NCBI RefSeq assembly: GCF_001870485.1
Contig: NZ_MDKE01000024.1
Coordinates: forward strand, 1-42,355
Source: Oceanisphaera psychrotolerans
GTDB lineage: Bacteria > Pseudomonadota > Gammaproteobacteria > Enterobacterales > Aeromonadaceae
Direction of reading: 5' to 3'
Length of the DNA: 42,355 nt
Made by a program: the position numbers and the translations under genes. This document shows, piece by piece, positions 27,201 to 34,693 of the stretch; positions within the stretch are counted from its first letter, which is position 1; the number at the start of each line of letters is the position of its first letter. The notes under the pieces are model-generated. The model had not been told where the DNA came from and did not search any database. It was given only the letters and a program-made list of their open reading frames with translations.

Positions 27201-27703
27201 AGCAGCTGAACCAGCTGATCGGTTCGGCGGACGGCGCCAAGTATCGCCGTTTTGCCCAGGGGCTGACGCTGGAACATCTGGTGCAGCTGGCCAATCAGCG
27301 GTTGGTGCGGTTGCACGGCCGCTACCGCTTGGCGCGTAAAACCGGCGGCGAGCTGGAACTATTGGTGATCGACACCTGGCAGGCAGACGTGGCACGAGAT
27401 ACCCAGACCCTGTCCGGCGGTGAAAGCTTCCTGGTCAGTCTGGCGCTGGCGCTGGCGCTGTCGGATCTGGTGAGCAGCAAGACCCGCATCGACTCGCTGT
27501 TTCTGGATGAAGGCTTTGGCACCCTCGATGCGGAAACCCTTGAAGTGGCGCTGGACGCGCTGGATGCGCTCAACGCCAGCGGCAAGATGATCGGGGTGAT
27601 CAGCCATATCGAGGCGCTGAAAGAGCGGGTGCCGGTGCAGATCAAGCTGAGCAAGAGCCAGGGTCTGGGCCTGAGCCGGCTGGCGCCGGAATTTGCCGTG
27701 TAG
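24290..27703 (+). CDS. sbcC: Exonuclease SbcCD subunit C (Rad50-like ATPase)
   Basis: SMC-type ATPase of 1137 residues. Walker A is GPTGAGKTTLLDAICLALY near residue 38. A long coiled coil has the zinc-hook motif CPLCG at residues 548-552. The ABC signature TLSGGESFLVSLALALALSD and Walker B DSLFLDEGFGTLD are near the C-terminus. It powers SbcD in processing palindromes and double-strand ends. The coiled coil is extremely rich in Gln with many Q-runs, which is unusual in degree although the hook and heads are intact. Confidence 0.96.
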   Translation: MKILSLRLKNLNSLKGEWKIDFTRSPFRDSGLFAITGPTGAGKTTLLDAICLALYHQTPRMKSVSASGNELMTRHTADCLAEVEFEIKGEGYRAFWSQRRSRDKLDGKLQAPKVELARLDGTILTTRINDKLSLTEQLSGLDFGRFTKSMLLAQGGFAAFLHADANERAELLEELTGTDIYAQISKRVFEQTREQQNALGQLEARAQGMELLSDEQRRQYQRDIDTAEAERLARDTELQQTQTALQRGRERRQAAQRLAEAGQAQQQAQQQWQQAEPQLSRLAAAKPAGRLQPMWQQLQHSQTRQQQQSRRLAEQQDELQRLTERRNTLCWQGSQLSGQQARLLEQQQQQLANELEQLAQAMAANPVGERLGEYLAGWRAQVRQLEDQQGELQDLARERQQGLQQQSELEQQQGQLQQQCAAAVAGVEQAAAEEQQQQQALTLLLTGQTHQELRHQVQALRNQQPLWANVLRAWEQRARQQQQQQVLRRRQDECSSQLAGLEQQRNKSRQDYKELQEQIRDKETLLAQEQRIRALEQHRERLQPGEACPLCGSESHPAIQAYQALDDSTERSLAEKKQQRELLEQRGQELNRQLARLQAQQEQDTQQCRELDEAASALAGQLQGWLQTLGMTELEADAQQQNIVQRQQALDQLEQRLEQVEQQQERFNQARQRRQAAESQQGALQHQLHLLVQQLQSLTRQAEQQQLRIQQQQQAQQQQQAALVASLAELNWPAPTDWQSWLDSREQDWQQWRQQQQRQQQRLAEQQRLQHQQQQAEAEAARWQSRWRQLAQADGMTITEQPNPGEALVLVQEELHPLERQLQELEAGIRLQDRQLNELERELADLRQRWQQALEQSPFADEATFLAAVLSDEERELLEQQQLQLQQSLDKANILLEQARQRQAELGECDPAEEEAPLVERVAQLQAELSRIQQHIGGLRVSLEADAERRQRQQALFADIATQRQQLQLWEQLNQLIGSADGAKYRRFAQGLTLEHLVQLANQRLVRLHGRYRLARKTGGELELLVIDTWQADVARDTQTLSGGESFLVSLALALALSDLVSSKTRIDSLFLDEGFGTLDAETLEVALDALDALNASGKMIGVISHIEALKERVPVQIKLSKSQGLGLSRLAPEFAV

Positions 27704-27705
27704 AA

Positions 27706-27736
27706 AAGCATAAGGCCGGACACCGGCCTTATGCTT
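27706..27736 (+). terminator. 14-bp hairpin after sbcC
   Basis: Perfect stem AAGCATAAGGCCGG / CCGGCCTTATGCTT with an ACA loop, 3 bp after the sbcC stop. It has no extended T-run but is very stable. Confidence 0.75.
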
Positions 27737-27768
27737 GGGATTGCGTTGTTTGTGCAGAAACCGTAGGC

Positions 27769-27866
27769 CAAAGGGTCCGCTCCGCCGACACGCTTCGGGC
27801 ACATCCATGTGACGCTCGGCAAATGCCATCCGTGGCATTTGACGGTCGGCCGAGCGGTTCCCTTTG
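27769..27866. repeat. 98-bp multi-branched inverted-repeat element
   Basis: Nested inverted repeats in the gap between two convergent genes. The outer arms CAAAGGG...CCGCTC (27769-27782) pair with GAGCGG...CCCTTTG (27852-27866). Next, GCCGAC (27784-27789) pairs with GTCGGC (27845-27850). Inside are two hairpins, CACAT/ATGTG (27800-27811) and AAATGCCA/TGGCATTT (27821-27840). The layout is a closed stem with two side hairpins. It could be a dispersed REP/MITE-like repeat or a structured RNA. No other copy is seen in this window. Confidence 0.5.
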
Positions 27867-27903
27867 ACCTCCCTTTAGCATGCAAGATGACTGTTCGAAA
27901 GCA

Positions 27904-27927
27904 AAAGGGCCGGAAAACCGGCCCTTT
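27904..27927. terminator. Terminator of the DUF3360 gene
   Basis: Perfect 10-bp stem AAAGGGCCGG / CCGGCCCTTT with an AAAA loop, 24 bp downstream of the leftward gene's stop. On the minus strand the stem is followed by a short T-run. Confidence 0.8.
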
Positions 27928-27950
27928 GTTCATCATATAGTAGCTAACTG

Positions 27951-29414
27951 TCAGTCTGCGGTGATCAGCGCCGGGATCCCCGGCAGCATGCCCACGGCGG
28001 CCATGATACCCAGCAGGATGACAAAGGTGACACCGGGGATCACCCAGCGGTCGGTCCGGCGCAGTGTCTTGCCGCGTTCCTTGTCGCCAATCAGGCCCAG
28101 GTTGTCGAGCAGCATGGTCATGGACCAGCCGAACACCGGGTTCACGAAGGCGGAGGCGAACACCACTATGCCGGCAGACTGGCTGCTGGTGGTGTTGCGG
28201 GTCATCTGCATTCCCGCTTCCAGCAGCGGCATGAATACCCCCACGATCAGCGCTACCCGCAGTACCGGTGCCCACACCGCCAGATCCATGGGGTAACCCC
28301 AGAGCGCGGCCACGATACACATGACGCCGGTCAGTATGGCGCCGGCGGGAATGGGGCGCTTGGCGATGGCGGCGGGGATCATGTAGGTACCCCAGGAAGA
28401 GGTGAGGTTACCGCCACCCAGTACGCTGCCCACCGCCTGACGGACCGAGGCAATGCCCATGGTGTCGTCCACGTTCATCAGTACCTTGTCGGCTTTCTTC
28501 GGATAGTTCAGCTCCTGGAATACCCGGTGTCCCATGAAGTCGGGCGACCACATGGCCACCGCCAGCACCGCGAAGGGCGCCACGCTGATGAAGTGCTGCA
28601 GATCGGGCCAGCCCATCTGCCAGCCGGTGTTTTCACCCCACCAGTAGGAAGGAGAAAGGTGCGGCATGCCCGGTTCGGTAACAAACTCGAAGGGCGCGCC
28701 CAGGGCAATGGCAATCACGAAGGCGATGCCGGAGCCGAGCGGAATGGACAACCAGCGCATTTCCAGCCGGGCCAGCAGGGCATACATGACGATGGTACTC
28801 AGGATCACCGCAAAAGCCACGTAGCCCATGTCCAGACCATTGGCCCAGGCGGTGAGTGCCTTGATCTGACTGAGCAGCCCCACGGCACCGAGGTAAATCA
28901 GCAGGCCGCCGCGTACCCCGTCGCTGGTCAGCGCCATCAGCTTGCTGCCCCCCTTGCTGATACTGAGCAAAAGACCGAACAGCCCGACCAGCAGCCCCAG
29001 TGCCAGCGGATGGCCCCCGGAGGCGACGATCAGTGGAATCAGCGGGATCATGGGGCCATGAGTACCGGCCAGATTGGCGGTCGGATTGATAAACCCGGAG
29101 AACAGGATCACGAACAGCACGGCGGCTATCAGCATTTCGAAGCGGACGTTTTCCACCACGAAGGCATCGGACAGCCCCAATGGTCCCGCGAAGGCGGCGA
29201 CTACGGCCGCGACCATCACGATTTTGCCGATGGTGGCGGCGAGGGCGGGGACCAGATCTTCCAGCTCGAAGCTGTAATCCCTGAACGGCAGGTTCATTCG
29301 CCAGCGTTTGGGCGACATGATCGAGAGTTCATGTTCCAGGTAGGCGGCGCGGCTTTCGAAGTCGCTGCGGGGTTTGCGTTGTTCGCGATAGCTGGGAGTG
29401 GGGGTCTCTGACAC
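27951..29414 (-). CDS. DUF3360-family membrane protein (putative transporter)
   Basis: 487-residue polytopic membrane protein recalled as the DUF3360 family, which resembles SulP/NCS2-type carriers. The N-terminal 60 residues are hydrophilic (ESRAAYLEHELSIMSPKRWR). About 12 hydrophobic segments follow, with conserved NPTANLAGTHGPMIPLIPLI and FMGHRVFQELNYPKKADKVL. I chose the GTG at 29414 because AAGGAG stands 6 bases before it; the ATG at 29438 is also in frame but has no visible ribosome site. The substrate is unknown. It stands alone with its own terminator. Confidence 0.8.
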   Translation of the reverse strand: MSETPTPSYREQRKPRSDFESRAAYLEHELSIMSPKRWRMNLPFRDYSFELEDLVPALAATIGKIVMVAAVVAAFAGPLGLSDAFVVENVRFEMLIAAVLFVILFSGFINPTANLAGTHGPMIPLIPLIVASGGHPLALGLLVGLFGLLLSISKGGSKLMALTSDGVRGGLLIYLGAVGLLSQIKALTAWANGLDMGYVAFAVILSTIVMYALLARLEMRWLSIPLGSGIAFVIAIALGAPFEFVTEPGMPHLSPSYWWGENTGWQMGWPDLQHFISVAPFAVLAVAMWSPDFMGHRVFQELNYPKKADKVLMNVDDTMGIASVRQAVGSVLGGGNLTSSWGTYMIPAAIAKRPIPAGAILTGVMCIVAALWGYPMDLAVWAPVLRVALIVGVFMPLLEAGMQMTRNTTSSQSAGIVVFASAFVNPVFGWSMTMLLDNLGLIGDKERGKTLRRTDRWVIPGVTFVILLGIMAAVGMLPGIPALITAD

Positions 29415-29620
29415 GGTAGTCTCCTTGATGATGGTCATCGTCTGGGTGTCATCTCAGGGCCTGATTATCGCGGGTGTTAATGTTTTGTGGTATTGGACAT
29501 AAGTAGTAGAACAATTCATTAACAAATGCGGGCTCAGCGCCATCCGGTGGGGATGGGGCCGATTTTGTGCCAAGCTGACATGCCGACCGGTGACCAACAA
29601 CCGACAAGGGAGATAAGCCG

Positions 29621-30304
29621 TTGATAACAGTGCATCATCTGAATGATTCCCGCTCTCAGCGGATCCTCTGGATGCTGGAAGAGCTGGGGCTGGACTACGA
29701 GATCAGCCGTTACCAGCGAGATCAGGATACCCTTCTCGCTCCCGAGAGTCTGAAGCGAATACATCCGCTGGGCAAGGCACCGGTACTGACCGACGATAGC
29801 ATGACGCTGGCCGAGTCCGGTGCCATCATCGACTACCTGGCACAGACCTACGGCCGGGACTCGCTGTTGCCGGCGAGAAACAGTCCGGCCTGGTGGGATT
29901 ATGTGTACTGGTTGCACTATGCGGAAGCCTCATTGATGCCGCCGCTGCTGCTGCGCCATGTGTTCGACCGGATACAGCAGGCGCCGGTGCCGTTTTTTGT
30001 CCGGCCTGTCGTCGGCAGAATAGTGGCGGGGGTCGACAAGGCCTTTCTGCGCCAGCAAATCAAGACCCATCTGAATTTTGTGGCGGACCATCTGTCCTGT
30101 CATGACTGGCTGGGCGGCCATCACTTCGGCGCGGCCGATATCCAGATGAGCTTTCCGCTGGAGGCGGCCATGCACCGGACCGAGCTGGCCGACAGTTATC
30201 CCCGGCTCAAGGCCTATGTCGCCCAGCTACAGGCCAGACCCGCTTATCTCAAGGCGCTGGCGAAAGGCGGCCCCTACCTTTACGGCCCCAGAGACGCAGT
30301 TTGA
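29621..30304 (+). CDS. Glutathione S-transferase family protein
   Basis: 227 residues: an N-terminal thioredoxin-like domain (HHLNDSRSQRILWMLEELGL with the Ser used by many bacterial GSTs, then HPLGKAPVLTDD and LAESGAIIDYLAQ) and a helical C-terminal domain (FGAADIQMSFPLEAA). The start is TTG, with AAGGGAG about 8 bases upstream and no closer ATG. It lies 59 bp before the mechanosensitive-channel gene on the same strand, probably without functional connection. Confidence 0.88.
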   Translation: MITVHHLNDSRSQRILWMLEELGLDYEISRYQRDQDTLLAPESLKRIHPLGKAPVLTDDSMTLAESGAIIDYLAQTYGRDSLLPARNSPAWWDYVYWLHYAEASLMPPLLLRHVFDRIQQAPVPFFVRPVVGRIVAGVDKAFLRQQIKTHLNFVADHLSCHDWLGGHHFGAADIQMSFPLEAAMHRTELADSYPRLKAYVAQLQARPAYLKALAKGGPYLYGPRDAV

Positions 30305-30362
30305 TAGTGGTAGTGATAGCCATTAGCATGAACGCCTTATTGTTACTGAACGGAAAAACAAG

Positions 30363-31663
30363 ATGAACGAGGTAAAAGACCTGAAGGGATGGATCATGCC
30401 CTGGCTGAACGCTCATGTTCCACAGTTCTCGGGCCTGGCCTATACCGCCGCCGTCTTGCTGTTGATCGTGCTCATCTCGGCGGCGATCCACTTTGTTCTG
30501 CACCGGGTCGTGCTCAAATGGGTGGAGGGGCGTGCCAGAGGTTCTCGCCGGGTGTGGCGCCAGGCATTTTTTGAACGCAAGTTGTTCAATCGGTTGGCGC
30601 TGACCCTGCAGGGCATCATCATCTATATTCAGGCCGGACTCTGGCTCGACGGCGGAGCCTGTCGTTACCCGTTATTCAGACGGCATCACACCTGTGGATA
30701 CTGCTCTATGGTTTGCTGTCGCTGTATGCGCTGCTCGATGCCTTGCTGGATATTTTTCAGCAGCAGCCGGCCATGCGCACCTTTCCGCTGCGGGGGATCT
30801 TCCAGAGCCTGAAGCTGATCGCGAGTATCTTTATCGGACTCTTGATTATCTCTACCCTGATCGGTAAGTCGCCGTTGCTCCTGCTCAGCGGCCTGGGCGC
30901 CATGACGGCGGTACTGATGCTGGTGTTCAAGGATCCCATCCTCGGGCTGGTGGCCGGTATCCAGCTGTCGGCCAACGACATGCTGTCGGTAGGGGACTGG
31001 CTGGAAATGTCCAAGTACGGCGCCGACGGTGCGGTGATCGATATCGGCCTGACCACGGTCAAGGTGCAAAACTGGGACAACACCATTACCACGGTTCCCA
31101 CCTATGCGCTGATTTCCGATTCGTTCAAGAACTGGCGCGGCATGAGCGAGTCGGGCGGAAGACGCATCAAACGCAGCCTGCTGATCGACAGCAGCAGTGT
31201 GCGTTTTTTGAATGAAGATGATCTGCACCGCCTGCAGCGTGCCAGCTTACTGGCGCCTTATCTGGATGCCAAAGCACAGGAGTTGAGCCGTTATAAAAGT
31301 GAACGGCAGCTGGATCTGTCGTCACCGGTCAATGGCCGGCGGCTGACCAACCTCGGTACCTTTCGCGCCTACCTCGACGCTTTCCTGAAAGATCATCCCC
31401 GTATTCATCAGCAGATGACGCTGATGGTGCGCCAGCTTGAGCCCACTCCCAACGGCATACCGATGGAGATTTATGCCTTTACCAACACCACCCGGTGGGT
31501 GGAATACGAAGGCATTCAGGGCGATATCTTCGACCACGTGTTTGCGGTGCTGCCGGAGTTCGACTTGCGGGCGCATCAGGCACCAACAGGTTACGATATG
31601 CGTTCGCTGGGGCGAACGGCAGCCGCTGACGCCGGCCAGGATAACATTCGCCGGGCGGGGTAG
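30363..31663 (+). pseudogene. ybdG: YbdG-like MscS-family mechanosensitive channel, one-base frameshift
   Basis: When joined, the two frames encode about 433 residues similar to E. coli YbdG (MscM). The first frame carries an N-terminal membrane helix (LAYTAAVLLLIVLISAAIHF) and reads to [10 protein letters not shown]. The second frame continues with [20 protein letters not shown], the pore helix region [20 protein letters not shown] and the MscS beta domain [20 protein letters not shown], then [17 protein letters not shown]. Adding one C near 30658 gives [15 protein letters not shown] and restores the gene. Either a recent mutation or a sequencing error in a C-run. Confidence 0.82.
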
Positions 31664-31676
31664 GGCGAGATGAAAC

Positions 31677-31702
31677 AAGAAAAGGCCAATTGGCCCTTTC
31701 TT
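31677..31702. terminator. Likely terminator after the mechanosensitive channel gene
   Basis: Inverted repeat AAGAAAAGGCC / GGCCCTTTCTT with an AATT loop (10 of 11 pairs), 14 bp after the stop. The arms are A-rich and T-rich, as in bidirectional terminators. Confidence 0.65.
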
Positions 31703-32181
31703 GGCTTCGGTTTCGATACGAAAATAAAGGCTCGGAAAAGTTCCTTCTATTTTTAATGAATAAAGTTCCAAATGTATATCTATACTGGTGTCAGTATCAT
31801 TTGATACCTGTTTATAGTTGCGGAGTAGCAACGTTTTGATAATTTTTATTTTTATCAATGACTTGCTAGGTAATTAAAGGCCATTTAATTCTCCGTTTCA
31901 TCTCTATATGCCGTGTTTCCATCGTGCATCGTCTCAAATGTGACACAGGTAGCTCGTTATTTTTTATCAGTTTGGTTTTGTATATAACAAAGTGATTTAT
32001 TAAATGTTGTCTTTGATACACCCCGCTTTTTTCACTCGGCTAATCTTTAACTCAGGGTTAGAGAGAAAACCCTGAACCCGACCAGAACACCCAGGTTGAT
32101 ATATTTAAGGTGAATGATCTTATATGTCCGGGAGCCATGGGCGGTTAAATAACTAGACGGTGAATGAAGAGGGATTTTATT
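31703..32181 (+). promoter_or_regulatory. AT-rich leader of the Fap-like operon
   Basis: 479 bp without a gene, much richer in A+T than the region to the left. It contains an 8-bp inverted repeat TCAGGGTT / AACCCTGA at 32052-32075, 107 bp before the first gene, which could be a regulator site or a leader hairpin. TATAAC at about 31983 offers a possible -10. I found no sigma-54 signature (GG-N10-GC in a TGGCAC-N5-TTGC context), which agrees with the degenerate regulator encoded downstream. A strong ribosome site AGAGGG is at the right end. Confidence 0.45.
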
Positions 32182-32799
32182 ATGTCTATGAAAAAGAAAA
32201 CCTTGGCAATATTGGTTGCCCTGTCTGTTGGTGCTTCATTCGGTGCACTGGCTAATGGTAGTAGCACCGGCCACAATAATGGTAATGGTCATAACAATGG
32301 ATATGACCATGAGCATGGTGATTATTGGAAAGGTAAAAAAAGAGGAGGCCGGGGTGGTGGTTACAGTTATAGTCGGGGTGATAGTTTGCGTTTGAGTGTA
32401 GGAGATGTAGAAATCAACGCTCTTGCAGTTACGCAGTCTATTGAATCAAAACAGAAAGCAGAACTGGGTAATTTCGACTTTGACTGGGATCAGGAAAAAA
32501 ATGATGCCACAGCAGATGCCGATGCAAAGGCTAACCCCGATTTGACGTCAGGTCGTCAGGGTGGATACAAACGTCATTATGGTTATAGAAAACCAAGTAG
32601 CGAAGCCGACCTGGATAGCAATTCAGCCGATGGCGGTACTGCTCGTGCCATGGCTACATCCAGCATGAAAGTGAAGACTGGTGACAATACAATTGGTAAT
32701 AGCGCTGCAATGAATGGTATTGGCACGCAGACTGCTGTATCAGGTATGTCTGTTAGCGTTCAGAATAGTGTTAATATAAATGCCAGTAGTCAGTTCTAA
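32182..32799 (+). CDS. Secreted His/Asn/Gly-rich protein, putative fibre subunit (Fap-like locus)
   Basis: 205 residues, no recognised family. A Sec signal peptide (MKKKTLAILVALSVGASFGA, cut after ALA) is followed by a low-complexity H/N/G stretch (GHNNGNGHNNGYDHEHGD), a basic Gly-rich patch (KKRGGRGGGYSYSRGD), an acidic D/A region, and a C-terminal segment TGDNTIGNSAAMNGIGTQ...SVQNSVNINASSQF. That segment has the Asn/Ser/Gln pattern of Fap and curli amyloid repeats and is related to the end of the next gene's product. I chose the ATG at 32182 because AGAGGG lies 8 bases upstream. Position and composition suggest the main extracellular subunit; this is inference. Confidence 0.7.
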   Translation: MSMKKKTLAILVALSVGASFGALANGSSTGHNNGNGHNNGYDHEHGDYWKGKKRGGRGGGYSYSRGDSLRLSVGDVEINALAVTQSIESKQKAELGNFDFDWDQEKNDATADADAKANPDLTSGRQGGYKRHYGYRKPSSEADLDSNSADGGTARAMATSSMKVKTGDNTIGNSAAMNGIGTQTAVSGMSVSVQNSVNINASSQF

Positions 32800-32852
32800 T
32801 CTAAGCCTTATTGCCGGCTCAATGTAGGGCCGGCTGTTTATCTGGAGGGAAT

Positions 32853-33167
32853 ATGAAAAAGTTGATTTTTTTATCTGCTTTTTTTAGCTGCTCTCTTTTT
32901 GCTGGTCAAGGCTTGGATATGCTTGAGAGTGCTGATGACACCTTGCTTGAAAAAAGCCGTGGTATGTCGATTCTGGTGCAGTCCAACGACAGCAAGCAGG
33001 GCGGCAGCATTGGTGAGAGTAATATGAGTGATTTGATAACAGGGAGTAATACTATAAGTCCGGGGGCTTTTAATAATGCCCATGGGATACTCATGATTAA
33101 CCTGGTGTCAGGTAATTCAAATATTTCCAACATGAGTTCTAATATCAATATCATTTCGGCTAAATAA
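32853..33167 (+). CDS. Small secreted Asn/Ser-rich protein, second putative fibre subunit
   Basis: 104 residues, unknown family. The signal peptide is MKKLIFLSAFFSCSLFAG, followed by a short leader with DDTLLEKSRGM, then SILVQSNDSKQGG and a C-terminal segment TGSNTISPGAFNNAHGILM...SGNSNISNMSSNINIISA. This end aligns by eye with that of the preceding gene (TG-x-NTI, A-x-x-N, SG-x-S, NIN). The LEKSRG leader resembles LDQQRGG in the third secreted protein. GGAGG lies 4-8 bases before the ATG. It is probably a minor subunit or nucleator, comparable with FapB; the role is inferred. Confidence 0.65.
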   Translation: MKKLIFLSAFFSCSLFAGQGLDMLESADDTLLEKSRGMSILVQSNDSKQGGSIGESNMSDLITGSNTISPGAFNNAHGILMINLVSGNSNISNMSSNINIISAK

Positions 33168-33168
33168 T

Positions 33169-33843
33169 ATGAGAAAATTACTATGGATGATAATTTTTTT
33201 TCCAGCGTTTAGCTTTGCATTGAATTTTCCTGGCGCTGGAGGGGCCCGGCTGAGAGTGCCGGTGCAGAGTTTTTCCGAAATAAAATTTGGGGAGGTGGTA
33301 AAGCAGAAGTACGACTTCAGCTGTGGTTCGGCGGCCTTGGCTTCTTTATTGAGTCATCACTATGGAATACCGATGACCGAAGAGAAAGCATTTGAGGAGA
33401 TGTTTAAATATGGCGATAAAAGTAAAATAGAAGAGCAAGGTTTTTCCATGTTGGATATGAAGAATTTCCTGGCGAGAAGGGGGTTGAGAGCAGATGGTTT
33501 CGAGTTGGGAAGAGAAGATATAGTAGAACTGGGAATTCCGGCAATCGCCTTGGTTAACTACAGCGGTTATAACCACTTTGTTATAGTGAAGGGCGTGATG
33601 GATGATAAGGTGCTGGTTGGTGACCCTGCATTAGGACTACATATCATGAGTGCTGATGATTTTGATAAAAGCAGTAATGGTATTTTTCTTTTTGTAAGGG
33701 ATAAAATCGACCTGGCGAAGTCTGGCTTTAACAAGGTGAAAGACTGGGAGCACTCGGCCCCCAACGCGCCATCCCGTATGGCATTGATGCAGAGATTGCC
33801 ACACCTGACAGACCTGATGTTGCCATCCGAGTATGACTACTGA
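33169..33843 (+). CDS. Periplasmic C39-family cysteine peptidase (FapD-like)
   Basis: 224 residues: a signal peptide (MRKLLWMIIFFPAFSFA) and one C39 papain-like domain. The catalytic cysteine is Cys52 in KQKYDFSCGSAALASLL, the histidine His136 in GYNHFVIVKG, and the acid Asp152 in VLVGDPALG, so the triad looks complete. The GFSMLDMKNFLARRGLRADG block is typical of the stand-alone FapD-type C39 proteins, which are exported and lack an ABC transporter. In the Fap amyloid system FapD is the protease needed for subunit export. It starts 1 bp after the preceding stop, so it is coupled to the putative substrates. Confidence 0.85.
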   Translation: MRKLLWMIIFFPAFSFALNFPGAGGARLRVPVQSFSEIKFGEVVKQKYDFSCGSAALASLLSHHYGIPMTEEKAFEEMFKYGDKSKIEEQGFSMLDMKNFLARRGLRADGFELGREDIVELGIPAIALVNYSGYNHFVIVKGVMDDKVLVGDPALGLHIMSADDFDKSSNGIFLFVRDKIDLAKSGFNKVKDWEHSAPNAPSRMALMQRLPHLTDLMLPSEYDY

Positions 33844-33857
33844 TTGAGGTGACAATG

Positions 33858-34310
33858 ATGAAATGGCTGATAGTTTCACTGTTGTTTGTTCATGCTATGG
33901 CCTTTTCGAAAAGTTATGACGTTTTGTTTGACAACGTACCTGCCTTATCGGAAAGCGTACTGGACCAGCAACGAGGTGGTTTTATTTCACTGGGAGGGAA
34001 TTATTCAATTGGGCTTAAAATGAGTGTGCTGGTTAACGGTACACATGTTTTTAACAGTAACATAATCAACTTGGTCAATGGGGCAGCGAATACCGAAATC
34101 AAGGATGCAGGAGGGATTTCAGGTCTGGATATTACTCCTTTGCTCGGGAGGGGGCAGCTGGGTTATATAATTAAAAATTCGGCGAATGGAGTTGTAACCG
34201 ATGCCAGGGTTGATGTTGACGTGATTACTCCGATAAACATGAAGCAATACCGATCTCAACAGCGAGTGTCCAGTAGGATTCGAGCAGCAACGGAGCGGTT
34301 AGGTTATTGA
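33858..34310 (+). CDS. Secreted protein with RGG leader motif, third putative substrate
   Basis: 150 residues with no named family. The signal peptide MKWLIVSLLFVHAMAFS is followed by a leader ending PALSESVLDQQRGG, then a beta-rich region FISLGGNYSIGLKMSVLVNG and a basic C-terminus. I recall similar D-x-x-RGGF proteins next to C39 peptidases in other gammaproteobacteria. The Gly-Gly after a hydrophobic/acidic leader is the kind of site C39 enzymes cut, so processing by the upstream peptidase is plausible. I chose the ATG at 33858, with GAGG 8 bases upstream. Last gene before a strong terminator. Confidence 0.65.
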   Translation: MKWLIVSLLFVHAMAFSKSYDVLFDNVPALSESVLDQQRGGFISLGGNYSIGLKMSVLVNGTHVFNSNIINLVNGAANTEIKDAGGISGLDITPLLGRGQLGYIIKNSANGVVTDARVDVDVITPINMKQYRSQQRVSSRIRAATERLGY

Positions 34311-34359
34311 TAGTATGTCTTTGATTATTAATATTTTTTGGTTGTTGTGTTGTATGGTG

Positions 34360-34396
34360 AACTCGGCGAGATATGTTAATTCTTGCCGAGTTTTTT
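34360..34396 (+). terminator. Terminator of the Fap-like subunit/peptidase operon
   Basis: Stem AACTCGGC / GCCGAGTT with a 17-base loop, followed by TTTT. It separates the secreted-protein genes from the regulator-porin pair. Confidence 0.85.
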
Positions 34397-34693
34397 GTGC
34401 CTGATGGCTGCAGTTTATCACTCTCCCATCATCAGATATTAGATCATTTATAATCAACAACTTGGGAGGGAGCCAAGCAATAGCCAGATAAGATTGACCA
34501 GCCTGGCTGAGTGAAAAATCTTGGTTTAATACGAGTCCCTCCTTGAGTATTGCAGGCGTTGAACAATAAAACGTTATTTTTAATTGTTCAAATTTTTCAT
34601 ATGGTTATGTTGTGGTTGTCTTGCTTGTTGCTTGATTGGTTAAATTCTGTTCTATAGTGGTATCTATCACTGGATGAAAGGTGGTGGTACAGG
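34397..34693 (+). promoter_or_regulatory. Upstream region of the regulator-porin pair
   Basis: 297 bp of AT-rich noncoding DNA between a terminator and the regulator gene. A small inverted repeat AGTG-N8-CACT lies about 20-40 bp before the start. It must contain the promoter for the next two genes; no sigma-54 element is recognisable. Nothing else is seen. Confidence 0.35.

Noticed and set aside
28527-29411. 294-residue frame antisense to the DUF3360 gene
   Set aside because: Hydrophilic shadow with no start signals; the membrane protein on the other strand is clear.
31703-32181. Search for a sigma-54 promoter before the Fap-like operon
   Set aside because: No TGGC-N7-TTGC-like element could be found, and the regulator lacks the sigma-54 loop.
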